The notes under the pieces: generated by a model
What the model saw: only the letters and a program-made list of their open reading frames with translations
Databases searched by the model: none
What the model was told of the DNA's origin: nothing
Made by a program: the position numbers and the translations under genes
Part shown: positions 1-10,927 of the stretch, piece after piece
Layout of the letters: each line of letters begins with the position of its first letter
Numbering within the stretch: the stretch's first letter is position 1
Assembly (NCBI RefSeq): GCF_905147365.1
Contig: NC_056409.1
Coordinates: forward strand, 17,365,001 to 17,429,000
DNA: 64,000 nt
Origin: Aricia agestis
Taxonomy: Eukaryota > Arthropoda > Insecta > Lepidoptera > Lycaenidae
Direction of reading: 5' to 3'

Positions 1-460
1 ACGTCCTGTGGAGATAGCCCTATCTGATTACTGAAATTAAAGCCTTTTCATGTCGATGAAAGGCGAGTGGCTGCGAGTGTCTCTCGGCTCGGATGTGCGG
101 AGTACGTTTGTTATGAAAAGTGTAATCATGCTCCTGTATTTACTGCGCAAAAATAATATTTTCATAAAATGTTCGGCCGAATGTAGGCCAACTTTTGGCG
201 TGACGCTACGTAGGAGATTACAGCGGAAATGTTAGTGGAATTTCAGCTCTTCCGTCGCGGGTTACTGCAAAATAAACTTCATTTACCATTTTACCTGGTA
301 ATTGTTTATGCAAAGAAAGCGGTTTATAAAATAAAGTCTATAGTCTAAGTGGGTTTTACACTTGTTGTAGGTACGGGTAACGGGGTGAGCGATAAAATAT
401 TTTAGACGCAAGGATTCGAATGTTCGATAGTCTGAAATATGTTATCGTACCTATATATTT
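1..460. other. no feature recognised
   Basis: AT-rich sequence with no repeat partner, splice-flanked exon or convincing ORF that I can see. The 61-codon ORF at 50-235 has no recognisable motif. Confidence 0.5.
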
Positions 461-708
461 GACGAGCTTTTGCCCGCGGCTTCGCTCGCGTTAAGAAGTA
501 TTATTATTTACAAACTTTCATTCCCTATTTTAACCCCTTGGGGTTAACCCCTTGGGGTTAAAATTTATCAAAATGCTTTCTTAGCGGATGCCTACGTCAT
601 AACATCTACCTGTATGCAAAATTTCAGCCCGATCCGTCCAGTGGTTTGGGCTGTGCGTTGATAGATCACCATGTCAGTCAGTCACCTTTGAGTTTTATAT
701 ATAAAGAT
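461..708 (+). repeat. dispersed repeat R, copy 1 (retroelement 3'-end type)
   Basis: The block begins GACGAGCTTTTGCCCGCGGC and ends in a GTCAGTCAGTCACC motif followed by an AT-rich tail. It is strongly similar to 55806-56070 in this window, in the same orientation. This copy carries a short internal duplication, CCCCTTGGGGTTAA repeated at about 534-560, that the other copy lacks. The degenerate CAGTCAGT stretch and AT tail resemble the 3' ends of RTE-type non-LTR elements, but no coding sequence remains, so the class is an inference. Confidence 0.7.
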
Positions 709-1312
709 ATTCAATGACTTTACCATTACGTAGTTGCTGCAGACCCTCCTAGTAGCCAATTTATCGTGTGTAAACTTCATTTGTTTTTCCTATAACCAAA
801 CGCGCTACTTCTTTGGGCTTTTCATTTGCAAATTAAAAACTACCGAACTCTACGCCGGGTACGGATTTTTACTGGCGAAGTAACGGTTTCATTTTCGCGT
901 TTCATTCTGTTAAAGAGAATTTGAGAGCGCCCAGTATGCGCTCTAAAGTTTTTACTGTCAACTGTGGTGGAGAAAAATTTGTGTTTACAGTACGACTGCT
1001 TTACCAGGAAGACTTTTACGGAAATATCTGTAAAGGGAACCTTATTATTTAAGTTACAAAGTGCATTTTCGTGTAGTACAAATTAAACTAAACTGACTTT
1101 GACCACTTTTCTGGAAGTGCCGTATCATAACGCACTCACGTACGTCGTATTTTCTGCACTCTTGTATGAAAACTTTGCGTGTACTTTTTACTCTTTATTC
1201 TTAATATTTTTTTTGTAGAGATATAGTCTTTACGAAAAAAAAATTGGTCGCGAGGTCAAAAGCTGCGACCGTATTTGTAGTCTAATTAAGTACTTATATT
1301 AATTTTTTGTAC
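709..1312. other. no feature recognised
   Basis: AT-rich sequence without a repeat partner in this window and without a convincing ORF or RNA gene. Confidence 0.45.
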
Positions 1313-1592
1313 ATGGGAGAGCCATGCTTCGGCATGAATGGGCCGGCTTGACCGGAGAAATACCACGGGCTCACAGAAAACAGGCGTGAAACAGCGCTTG
1401 CGCTGTGTTCCGCCGAGTGAGTGAGTTTACCGGAGGCCCAATACCCTACCCTTTTCCCTTCCCTACCTTCTCCTATTTCCTTCCCTACCCTCTCCTATTA
1501 CCTTCCCTACCCTCTCCTACTCCCTTCCCTCCCCTATTACCCTATTCCCTCTTAAAAGGCCGGCAACGCACCTGCAGCTCTTCTGATGCTGC
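1313..1592 (+). mobile_element. SINE family M, copy 1 (3' truncated)
   Basis: It starts TGGGAGAGCCATGCTTCGGC, passes through a CCGGAGGCCCAAT segment, a pyrimidine minisatellite of CCCTTCCCTA-type units and CTCTTAAAAGGCCGGCAACG, and stops at TTCTGATGCTGC. The last part of the family consensus, seen in other copies up to TTGCCCCCTT plus poly(A), is missing. The 80-codon ORF over this stretch is only a reading of the pyrimidine repeat. The family resembles lepidopteran SINEs of the Metulj kind; that name is from memory and unchecked. Confidence 0.85.
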
Positions 1593-3419
1593 AATAAAAT
1601 ATTATAAACAATCTTCTAGATGCCTATTAGTTATTATGTGGTCCTAGTAGGTACATTATTATCTATATTATTTTACAGCGTCGTTACAGTGCCAAATTGA
1701 GCATGTTGTGCTGCGAGTCATTTATTTCGTCCTATCTATTGGGAATAGATGGCAACAGCGCAGATACATTTCCTTTTCCGGTATTTCCTTTGGATATCGA
1801 TGTTCGGCTCATATTATTCGTTTCATGAAGAAAATAGTTCGTTGAAGCGTGCCTTTATCGGTCGGTATAAAACGAATATTTTCAAAGTTTGCGCTTCTTT
1901 AAATTATTTTTCACAAAATTCCCAACCATATAGAAATAGCAGAGGTCTTAGCTCAGAACGGCATTGAACAAAATCAATACGTGGGAGTCGGAGTCGCCGT
2001 AAATAGATTTTTATTTGCGAAACATTTTATTTCGCATAAAAGTGACAATGTTTTTTGAAAGCGTTCAACTGGTCCCGCTGTCCGTCACACGCGGCGGCCA
2101 TACTGGACCCCCTCCCCTTCTCCTTCCCCACCCCACACATTCCCCTACATTTGCGTAATAATTGATGACTTTTAACTCAGTTTGTGCTGATTGAAAATCA
2201 ATTTTTGTATGATATCGGTTGACCGTATTTCTTTATTTATACTCGCGGACTCGTTAAGCCCTTGGAATGGTTTTAACTTTCAATTGCTGTCTAGCAAACG
2301 AAACTTGTTTCATTTACTAGACAGCAAAGCCAAAGCGGGAAGGAGACTTTTAACTTAAAACTCGGTTTAAATTTGTAAATAATGGGCACGAAACTGTTAA
2401 ACAAACATTAAAATCGTCAATGTATTCAACCGAAAATAACACGTCGGTTCCAATGTTTAAATTCAAGAGAAGTCAAAATTCGAGCCTAAAAGCTCGAATC
2501 GTTTGAAAATAATGTGCCATTTCACTAGTCGCGGTCTGAATGAGGGAGCAATTATGGCGGATGGAGTCGAATTAAAACAGTGAGGATTTAATTAAATGTG
2601 TAAATGGTGCTCCGCAAAAATCCGCAGCGCGGAGTGGAGTGCTGCCCCAGTCGACTGAGAGTAATGCTGTAGTTTTACCTGCCGCGGCCGGGTTGAGACT
2701 GCAACGTAATGGTTAAACGAACAATCATAAAGCATTTCTTGAGATTAATTTTTCTTGAGATTCCATTGAAATGTTACCATAATTTTAGTTTTGTTAATAA
2801 AGTCTTTTTAAATGAAATATAATAAATAATTTAATTAAAAACACAAAATCAACGAATTTTATGCATGATAAACGAAACATTTTAAGTACTTTCTACATTA
2901 GAGTTTAGAGTTTGAAAGTAAAGTGAAGTGTTATTATAATTATATTTTAGTATTAACGCGATATTTTTTTCTACGATTTCTAGCAGCAAAATAAAAAGCT
3001 TTTAAATATAAAATATATTTTATTAAAACCTGGCTCCAGTAAATTCTTTCTTGTATATAAATAATGTATTTTAAAGTGCCGTTTCATTTAATATCGAGCT
3101 CGGAAAGATCACAAAGCAGTGAAAATATTAAAGTTTACGGAGAGAAGGTGTCGTTTCAGGCGTGCCGGCTTCCCCGGGGAAATGAAATTGCAAAATGTGC
3201 AGAGATGAAGAGAACGCCAAGAGGTGAGTTCTTCTATGACGTTTCTACTATATTCGTATAAACTTCTTTTGTCCTCCCACTGCAGTAGTGCGGTACTGTG
3301 AGGACTTGGATTTTCTCTGTGGGCAGTGAGAATAGCAGACTAAGAAGCGTGGTATTATAAGTTAAAGGCTACTTTAGGTTAGATTCTATTTAACTTTTGC
3401 GATGAATATTCTGGACTAG
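1593..3419. other. no gene assigned; one weak exon-like segment
   Basis: This stretch is mostly unique AT-rich DNA. A segment at 3160-3223 is bounded by TTTCAG and by a good donor, GAG|GTGAGTT, and is open in one frame, but its polypyrimidine tract is poor and no homology is recognised. It is listed as a finding rather than a gene. Confidence 0.4.
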
Positions 3420-3425
3420 GGTTGT

Positions 3426-3570
3426 TGAGGAAGTGATTATGAGGAAGAGGAGGAGGAAGAGGAATTTTCACGCGCAAATTTAGAAGATGCGGATGAGGAA
3501 GAGGATATTTTTTGAGGAAGAGGATGCGGATGAGGAAGCGGAAGAGGAAGCGGATGAGGAAGAGGATGAT
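3426..3570. repeat. purine-rich minisatellite (GAGGAAGCGGAT type), left block
   Basis: About 145 bases of irregular 6-12-base units built from GAGGAAG, GAGGATGCG and GAGGAAGCG on the plus strand. A related block, broken by AT-rich DNA, appears at 4105-4240. Nothing suggests it is translated. Confidence 0.8.
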
Positions 3571-3583
3571 AGGAAATTATAAA

Positions 3584-3760
3584 TACTAGCGGACCCAACC
3601 CAAAAGTCTTTGTTCTGTCTGTACATAACTAGGTACATTCATTACACAAAAATTAATTAAAAGACCAAACTATGAATCTAAGCCATTCTCAAAACACACA
3701 CTATAAAGAATCATCAAAATCGGTCCAGCAATTAAGGAGGAGTTCAGTAACTAATCTAAG
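3584..3760 (-). mobile_element. Helitron-like 3' end fragment (minus strand)
   Basis: ACTAGCGGACCCAACC on the plus strand is the reverse complement of a terminus ending in CTAGT. The following sequence contains a phrase, ATCAAAATCGGTCCAGCAAT, of a kind common in lepidopteran Helitron bodies. The 5' TC end was not located, so the right boundary is approximate. Confidence 0.4.
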
Positions 3761-3783
3761 AAAATTAGTTTCAAAATCGACGA

Positions 3784-3967
3784 TCAGACCGAATAATTCG
3801 TGTAGTTTTTTCGTGTTATTTTATTTATTTTTTATTATTTTCAGGAAGAGCCTTCCCCCCCTCCAACACCGCCGGCTCCCACCCTCGGAGACTTTTAGTA
3901 TATTCATCTGGACACCTTTAGGAACAACTGTACCAACTTTCAAAACTACACGAATTATTCGGTCTGA
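3784..3967. repeat. perfect 26-bp inverted repeat around a 132-bp spacer
   Basis: The arm at 3784-3809 is the exact reverse complement of 3942-3967 (core GACCGAATAATTCG). The arms enclose a spacer with a C-rich segment, CTTCCCCCCCTCC. It lies inside the DNA that separates the two purine-rich blocks and may be the termini of a MITE or a foldback element. Confidence 0.75.
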
Positions 3968-4104
3968 ATGCCTTAATTTTCCCAGGTTAAACATACACAA
4001 CAACGCACACAAAAAAAAAAAAGATGAGTGAATTATACAATTCTCTGGCACTGGCGTGTGCGTTGCCATGATTGGATACGCGATGCGCATGTGCAGTGAA
4101 ATTC

Positions 4105-4240
4105 CTCATAAATTCCTCTTAAATTTTGAGGAAGCGATAGCGGAAGAGGATTTTTTTATTTTTATTTATGAGGATGCGGTAACGGTTGAGGAACCCAAAA
4201 TATTGCGGAACTTCCTCATTATGAGGAAGCGGAAGGAAGG
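4105..4240. repeat. purine-rich GAGGAAGCGG block, right part
   Basis: GAGGAAGCGATAGCGGAAGAGG, GAGGATGCGGTAACGG and GAGGAAGCGGAAGG resemble the minisatellite at 3426-3570. The reverse complement TTCCTCATAA-type segments also occur, so the block is partly inverted. Confidence 0.6.
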
Positions 4241-4242
4241 AA

Positions 4243-5150
4243 CCCTATTCTTGACGCAATATTCGGTGAAACTGAGACCCAGCGATACAATAATATCCGA
4301 AATGGGATACAAATTAGTAAGATAAACGAGGTAATATTTACCCCACAAAATATCTTTATATAAACAGCAATAAGCACGAACAAAGAAAATTTTCCGTGAG
4401 TCTACTCGGCACGTACGAAATTTATTAGCTCATCCAATACCAGGACACATTTCACTTGGAGAGGTGGACGAGCCTTCATTACTACGTACAATTTGATTGT
4501 ATTCCGCCGTACGTCATCGTACTAGACTTGCTCGTATGTTATTCCTATATGATCGGTAAGCCTTATATGAAGATTTTAAAACCATTACGATCTACAGATA
4601 CTTTGGGCACGAAAACTACTGCCTAAGTACAGACGTTTGTGTAATAAAAAAGTTATACTCATAGGAAAAAAATCATCTTATATGTATGGGTGATTCTGAA
4701 GATTTTTTTCGAGTATCAAGTTTTTATTTTCCCACAGTCCACACATATTGTGCCCAAATTTTAAAACACTTAATGTACGGACCGGAAAATTAAAAAAAAA
4801 TATTGAAACTTGCAGTAATTTATCATGACCTATTCAAGATTTAAAATGTATTTATTTCTTATTAACGTTTTTTATCCTATTTATTATTAACGTTTGGGTT
4901 AATTTTGCCAAGTTGGATTATCGATTTGTTTGGTCATAGCGCTGGAAAATAAGAACAGGTGCAAGAGAATTTTCTAATTCTGTGAATTTTCAAAGTAATT
5001 AGAGAACCGAGGAATTGCATCTAGCAACGAAGCTCCGCAGCTCCGTCGGAGTTTTGACTCTTTTCTTTTGCAATGCTAACATGACACCAATTGGATATTA
5101 TAACTGCAATGTTTTCACGCTAGAGGCAGCACCAGCAGAGATTGTAAACT
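4243..5150. other. no feature recognised
   Basis: AT-rich DNA with no repeat partner in the window and no convincing coding signal on either strand. Confidence 0.45.
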
Positions 5151-5443
5151 ATAAAGTTAATATACCTAGCGGAATAGAGCAACAATCTCGAGCTGTCAAA
5201 CGAAACCGAAATTGGTTTCATCTGTGTGTAAAAATATGTATACGTATACACTTACACAAACATGATTGAACATGATTTCTATGAGATAAATTGTCAACGT
5301 GCGGCACGTGCCGACTGGACGTCAAAAAAAGAGTGCTGCTGTCATGTATCACACGTCTCTTTTTACCATGCAGTGTTACTGATAGTGACATCTCTCTTGC
5401 TCAGGCCTTTGTTTCTCTATTCCGCTAGGTATATTAACTTTAT
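5151..5443. mobile_element. MITE with 29-bp terminal inverted repeats
   Basis: The left end ATAAAGTTAATATACCTAGC and its continuation GGAATAGAG are matched by the reverse complement at the right end, CTCTATTCCGCTAGGTATAT followed by TAACTTTAT. The arms are identical over 29 bases. There is no transposase. An internal pseudo-palindrome, GTGCGGCACGTGCCG, is present at about 5299. The two short ORFs here are incidental. Confidence 0.8.
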
Positions 5444-5445
5444 GT

Positions 5446-5580
5446 TGTAAACAAAAAGTTTTGTTCGACGTTTGACATCGTTTCTGTAAATATTCTTATA
5501 TGCCTGCAACATGTCGGGTTTTGGTCGAATTATTTACTGTATGTGCTGGTAGCTCTCTCTGCTTCGACCTTCGCATTATT
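5446..5580 (+). repeat. dispersed repeat H, copy 1
   Basis: AAAAAGTTTTGTTCGACGTT, then CAACATGTCGG, then TTATTTACTGTATGTGCTGG. The same ordered segments occur in reverse complement at 36030-36180 and partly at 61367-61457. No coding sequence or terminal repeat is obvious. Confidence 0.7.
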
Positions 5581-5599
5581 TATAAGATAATATTTTTAA

Positions 5600-6113
5600 A
5601 TAAGCAAATATAACCCCAGTTACTGGTATATAGGCTGGCAAAATAAAATGTGTAAGGAGCGACACTATTTTGTACATAAGCCGTACCCGAAATCGTCGGA
5701 TAGTAAAAAATGAAACATTTCCACACCCCGGCCTTTTTTATCCCGTTATCAAGGACGGCTTATATCGCGAATTATTTAGGGAAAAGGGACCGACGACGTT
5801 CGAGGAGCATTCTAGACATTTCGATGTTTATATTAAAATGTTTGTAGGCTGTCGTCGAGTTCGGCTAGTTGGCGCGTCTCCAAATATGCTCGGAATCGAA
5901 AAGGAAACACGCCAGTGCTTGTAATATTTACCGAAACCGCGTCGCCGAAATGTACACTACACTTTAAATTAGCTGTCAAACTGGTCACCATGTAAGTTTC
6001 TGTGGTGATGTTCAGAGGAAGTGTAAGGAACTAGCATTATCAAAAGCTTTGTTTATTTGTTACAGTAAATAAACATATTACACTTATTAATTAATTAGTG
6101 TAACGGCCTCTCT
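5600..6113. other. no feature recognised
   Basis: Contains an 84-codon ORF (5670-5924) with no recognisable motif, no splice or repeat context, and no good reason to call it a gene. Confidence 0.4.
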
Positions 6114-6220
6114 TGGAGAAATTTAATGAATACTTAACTTTAATTTCATAAAGAGTTTGATAGAAAATACTCGGAGCTTATGTCAAAATCTTCATCAAAA
6201 CAAAGTCATTAAATCTCCCA
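6114..6220. mobile_element. small MITE of family E, diverged copy
   Basis: The ends TGGAGAAATTTAATGA and TCATTAAATCTCCCA form an inverted repeat. The centre, AAAGAGTTTGATAG to GGAGCTTATGTCAAA, matches the centre of family E copies at 21990-22100, 22171-22361 and 53273-53413. Confidence 0.6.
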
Positions 6221-6837
6221 AAATACAGTAAGTAAATTAAGTAACAAAGTCATTCGTAAATGGATATTCAAAGTGTTATTCCACGTGAATGACATATTAC
6301 AAAGCATACAATGATCAGTTCAACTACTGAGACATCGCATTTAAATATAAAAATCAATAGCTTCGAAATATAACATCATTACTATTCCATCTGCCGTCTA
6401 ACAAGGACGGAGCGGATGGAAATAAAACGAACACCTTATGCAAACTTATACAATGAGTCGGTACGTTTAAGTAAATCACAACGGATAGTAGCCGGGAGCA
6501 CGGGGTTACTGAATACAAATCTAAGGTGTCACCTGACCGCCGTAACGTGACCCCTTATATTCAATTGTAAATCCGCCCCGTATCGGGTCCGCCGGTAGTG
6601 GAGAAAAATAGGGGGGTCAAGACGAACTGGCTAACGAGATGGACCAGGCAGGCGACCACCTGAGATTTCAATTTTGCGTCACCGAATACATTTATTCAGA
6701 TCTCTCGATATCCTTTATGTTCTAGAAATATGTGGAATTTTCTTACGTGTTCTGTTTTCGACTAAGATGGCTGACAAAAATATATTATGCCTTAGATGGT
6801 GTGTGTGACTTTAAGGGTATAAATGATTTATTATTTA
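6221..6837. other. no feature recognised
   Basis: Unique-looking sequence with no convincing ORF or repeat partner. Confidence 0.4.
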
Positions 6838-7217
6838 CTAGATGTCCCGCGCGGCTTCGCCCGCGTAAATTAGGGATTTCACAGAAACCGTACATTTTCG
6901 AATAAAAATAGCTATAATACTCCTTTCACGTGGTCTTCTCTATATAAGTGCCAAATATTGCTATAAAAATTGCTCCAGTAGTTCGTGAGATAATATTTAA
7001 ATTTTCTTTCTAATATTTTCCCCGTTTTTACCACATTTCCCTGAGTTTCTTCGGTCGTATTAGTATTAGCGTCATAACATAATATAATATAGCCTATAGC
7101 CTTACTCGATAAATGAGATATCTAACACTGAAATAAGTTTTTAAATCGAACCTGTAGTTCCTGAGATTAGCGCATTTAAGCAAACATACTCTTCAGGTTT
7201 ATAATATTAAGTATAGA
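6838..7217 (-). mobile_element. complete non-autonomous Helitron, family A
   Basis: Read on the minus strand it begins TCTATACTTAATATTATAAA, contains the phrase for 'no alternative strand' priming sites typical of these elements (GCGCTAATCTCAGGAACTAC), and ends GCGAAGCCGCGCGGGACATC then CTAG. Its flanks are A on the 5' side and T on the 3' side, the Helitron target signature. It matches the element at 11765-12126 along its length, in the opposite orientation. It carries no Rep/helicase coding sequence, so it would depend on a partner in trans. Confidence 0.9.
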
Positions 7218-7533
7218 TTTTTTTAAATTATCGCTTGACAAACTCGAGCCTCGATCTAAAAGACTATGAAAAGGCTCATAATCATCGGACGATGCATGGT
7301 ATATTATGGTAGTGATGATGATGATGATGAATGTAATTTGCATAGTAGCATATGCTTTCCGTTCTTAAAACAACGCCGAAACTCCCAAACTTGTATCTAT
7401 AAAGAATCAGGAGTTCTCTCAGCACCTTCCGAACCACGGTATACCAGGTATACCTCGGTACAAAATCTTACTTGTTTGTAGCATATGCTTAGAATACTTC
7501 TCACGAAACCGAAGTCACCACATGTTTCCCCAT

Positions 7534-7964
7534 CAGGGGCGTAGCGTACCTTGGCGGGGCCCCATATAAAATTTGTTTGGGGGCCTTAGGAAGGGTAAAG
7601 ATTTCTCAAAAAAGAAAAAAATGTTTGCTTAAAATTATAAGAAATATTTACTTATTCATCATAATTATCTATCTGTCACTTTTTAAAAAACAATTCAAAT
7701 TAAATATTATTAACTCTCCTTGCCTTTTTTCTGCAAACTAATTAATTAAATCATTGATAGCTGATGATTGATGACTTTAGTTTTTCTAAATTTTCTGCCT
7801 CTATGGACAATAGTGACAGGTCTGACAGGCGTTTCTGTCCCATAAAAGTTCTATAATTTTTTATCAGTTTTAATACGCACAATATTTTACGCACCTTGGG
7901 GGCCCCCATAGGCGGGGGGCCCCGTATAATTGATACGGCTGATACGGCGGTAGCTACGCCCCTG
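7534..7964 (-). mobile_element. internally deleted hAT transposon with perfect 8-bp TSD
   Basis: The terminal inverted repeats are CAGGGGCGTAGCG at the left and GTAGCTACGCCCCTG at the right. The element is flanked by identical 8-bp direct repeats TTCCCCAT (7526-7533 and 7965-7972), the duplication size expected of hAT transposons. The minus strand retains the C-terminal end of a hAT transposase (separate entry). It sits inside repeat D, whose uninterrupted plus-strand copy near 24980-25010 shows the empty site. At 431 bp it cannot be autonomous. Confidence 0.9.
7751..7861 (-). pseudogene. hAT transposase C-terminal remnant
   Basis: The minus-strand frame ending at the stop at 7751 reads KRLSDLSLLSIEAENLEKLK near its end. 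This matches the well-known hAT C-terminal dimerisation segment (RLSxLALLSIExEL type), in which a conserved leucine/serine/isoleucine pattern is followed by a short acidic-basic tail. Only about 35 residues are left. The BED finger, the catalytic DDE residues and most of the insertion domain are absent. The reading frame upstream runs into the terminal repeat and is not transposase. The remnant shows that the MITE-like element derived from a coding hAT by internal deletion. Confidence 0.7.
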
Positions 7965-8167
7965 TTCCCCATAAATTTTGAGGAGTTCCTTCGATTACTT
8001 ATGGATCCTTCATCAGATCACCACTTTTGTGAATATAATACCAAATCGGGATGATACCCTACATACCAAAAGAAAAATTTTGAAAATCGGTTAGCAAACG
8101 GCGGAGTATTCGTTGAACATAAGAAAACGAACATAACACCTCCCCCATTTTGAAAGTCGGTTAAAAT

Positions 8168-8317
8168 TGTAGCCTATGTGTTATTTTGATGTATAAGCTA
8201 TATTATTGTAAAGTTTCATTAAAATCCGTTCAGTAGTTTTTGCGTGAAAGAGTAACAAACATCCATACATCCACACATCCATACATCCAAACAAACGCCT
8301 TTATAATATTAGTAGGA
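8168..8317 (-). mobile_element. Helitron 5' end fragment (minus strand)
   Basis: On the minus strand it begins TCCTACTAATATTATAAAGG after an A, followed by a GGATG/TTTG microsatellite and TTACTCTTTCACGCAAAAAC, then a segment that matches many lepidopteran Helitron 5' regions. No CTAG-type 3' end was found before repeat D. Confidence 0.7.
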
Positions 8318-10426
8318 TATAGGACTACACTGACTTTATCAAGTTCGAATAAAGGATAAACTAGATGTTTCGAAAACTGAAAATATCCACCGAATCCGTA
8401 TTAAGACGTGTAAAATAAAAATGTCGAGCCGAGCGCAGCAAATCCGGTTCTAAACGGCGCAAATAAGATTTGTAGGTGGATGTACAATGTACAGTGACAA
8501 CACTTCACGTGTCGGATACACGACGTCTTAACAAAGGAACTCATTTGTACAAAAAGTTCCTTTCTATCCACCCACTGAAGAGGCGGTATGATTTTAGAGA
8601 CTAGTGTTACATCTATCATCGTTCTAATTTTTAAAGTTTTAGTCCTTTGGGTATAGACCGGTCACAGACGTAAAAAAAATAAAAAAATCAAAACAGATTT
8701 TTGAAGAACAGACAACCTTATTTAGGAAATAATTCGATTTAGTAGTAAATTATTCAGTAGTAAATAAAAAGTACTAAGTTCGATTCAGTGGTAGACACAA
8801 GCACAACAGAAAAGTATCATTCTATGGATATAAAAAAGAGATTCTCTCAAAGGATGAGATTAAAATGGAACAAATATTTAATATTGTATCGAAATTTAAT
8901 AACGTTGAGAGAATCTTTCATTCTTAGATAAATGGGAATTTCTAATGTTCATACAAAAACAATGTTACTTGACATCATCGCCATTGCCGCTGAGGTTGAG
9001 TTTGCAACGTGACGCGTGGATGCGATGCGATGCCTCTCTTTACAACGTTAACTGACCTAAGGGTCAATCGAATAATAATATCATCTAAATCATGGCCATA
9101 AGTGGTCATGATTTGTATGAAAGACCATTTTCAATTAATTAAATATTATTACTTGGAAACATATTTACTTTTATCAGATATCTAAACAAACTTAATTCAT
9201 TTTAAGTAGAGCAATAATTAATCAACAGATAAGTTTACCATAGATTAAGTACAAGAAAACGCCTATGAATAATAATAGTTCTACTCGTAGCCAGCTATGA
9301 CTGTGATAGAGAATTTTGTTTTTTCTTCTAAATGTCTAGTTTATTTCTTAATCTTGGAAATGCGACATAAACATAAACGTTGTGTCCACATTACGTTGTT
9401 TACCAAAGACTTGGCAGGGTACACTTTTTATTGACGTTTTGTATTATGACCACTATTTCGTGGTCTGGCGGTAACAATTATTACCATAATATATTATTAA
9501 TATAATTATTATTACTTTCATAAGATGGTCATATGTTTTTGCATCGCGTATAAAATATATAGCCACTGAAAAAATGATTAAAATCGATTCAGCAGTTTTG
9601 AATTGTATTCACGTGACCCGCATTGGTCAGTACCGCCGCAAAAACTACTTTCCACAATTTTTAAATCTGTAATATCTTTATTACATTTATTCATTTAAAT
9701 CATATGCCATATAGATCTACATAAAATCATTAATGCATTTAAGTTATTTAATTGGATAAGGATTAATGCTGTATTTATTAAAATTGCTTCGAAAATTAGC
9801 CATTATTTGTCGTAAAAAGAAAATGCCAAAAAAATGTTATTGTGGGATATCCATAAGAGATAGACATGTACCATCACGGAGTTTTCTGTAGACCTTTTCA
9901 ATGTGTACAATACTTGGTACATTATTTTGATAAATCTCGTAGGGTTCAGCCTGCGTTTGCAATGTAAGCGGAAAAAAATGTAATTATTTACGACATCACA
10001 TTTTAAACCCCAAAAATAATAGTATTTCCCCACTATTTCTTGAACGTTATTTAATACCTATAACCTTCCTCTTGAATCTCTCCATCTATTAAAGAAAACC
10101 GCATCAAAATCCGTTGCGTTTTTTTTTTTTTTTTTCGAAAGGGTCTAAGCTACTGGTCTGGTTAAAACCATGGTAGTTTAATCGTGGCTATAACTAGTCT
10201 GTTGCTAGTTGGTTTGGAAATAAACAATGAGGGGGGCCTGGCCCCCTCCCCTAAAGTCACACGTGTGACATTCTAGACGGGCAATATTGGGGAGAGCTAC
10301 GAAAATAAGCTATTTTTATCTGACGTGGGGCCGTTGCGTAGTTTTAAAGATTAAAGGGAACAAAGGGACATGAGGGAAAAAGCGATTTTGTTTTATAATA
10401 TGTATAGATTATACAAAATAAAGTAA
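8318..10426. other. no gene; a few weak relics
   Basis: Mostly unique AT-rich DNA. A small inverted pair, GATTCTCTCAA and TTGAGAGAATC, occurs at about 8840-8915. A faded Helitron-like phrase, AAAATCGATTCAGCAGTTTT, lies near 9580, and a T-homopolymer near 10120. None of the ORFs has a recognisable motif. Confidence 0.45.
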
Positions 10427-10480
10427 ATATTTCAGGGTTGTATGGGAGCCCCCCATACAACAAACGTGATTTTTCATGTA
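10427..10480. repeat. fragment of dispersed repeat G
   Basis: The phrase GGGAGCCCCCCATACAACAA with ACGTGATTTTTCA also occurs in repeat G near 37300-37325. Too short to define more. Confidence 0.45.
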
Positions 10481-10799
10481 ATAAACACTGTATATGGGGC
10501 ATAAATAAGTTCTCCCACAAATATCCTCAAAAAAAATCTACGTCCAGCCGTTAGCCGAAAACCAAGTAAAACCCATTAGTTTAGAGTGTAGAGGGCCACG
10601 CGGGTCTTATTGTATTGACAAAAGCTAAGTTTGCAAGCCCGTTGGCCTGCCAGAAGGGTTTGAAGTCGACACTACATCGTGGTCATAATAATATTGTGTC
10701 CCCCACGGCCCGAGCGGAACATTCTAGTGTCGCTCAAATGGTCCCCCCATTACCTAAACGGAAAGTCGTAGAATTTCGATTGGTGTTTAAAGTGTTAAC

Positions 10800-10927
10800 T
10801 GAATTTGAAAAAATTTGGTATGCTGATGCTTTATGTCCTGAGAAAGGACATAGGATACTTTTTATCCCGGAAAAATATACGGTTCCCGCGCGATAAACGG
10901 ATTTCGCGCAACGGAGTTGCAAGCAAC
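10800..10927 (+). mobile_element. Helitron family A internal/3' fragment
   Basis: GTCCTGAGAAAGGACATAGG, then ATCCCGGAAAAATATACGGT, then GCGCGATAAACGGATTTCGC and CAACGGAGTTGCAAGC match the 3' half of the family member at 42491-42698. The CTAG terminus is not present, so it is truncated or mutated. The two ORFs over this stretch are chance readings. Confidence 0.7.

Larger units (their letters stand above)
7305..8163 (-). repeat. dispersed repeat D (minus strand), split by a hAT element
   Basis: Read on the minus strand it begins AACCGACTTTCAAAATGGGG and runs to a (CAT)n microsatellite tail at 7305-7330. A plus-strand copy lies at 24775-25250 and a small fragment at 48339-48395. The body is interrupted at 7534-7964 by a hAT-type element. 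The microsatellite tail suggests a retroelement 3' end or a tail-bearing SINE-like unit; no coding sequence is left. Confidence 0.75.

Noticed and set aside
1405..1647. 80-codon proline-rich ORF
   Set aside because: It translates the pyrimidine minisatellite of a SINE; the same frame recurs on the minus strand at 57350-57538.
5670..5924. 84-codon ORF
   Set aside because: Mixed composition but no motif, partner or splice context.
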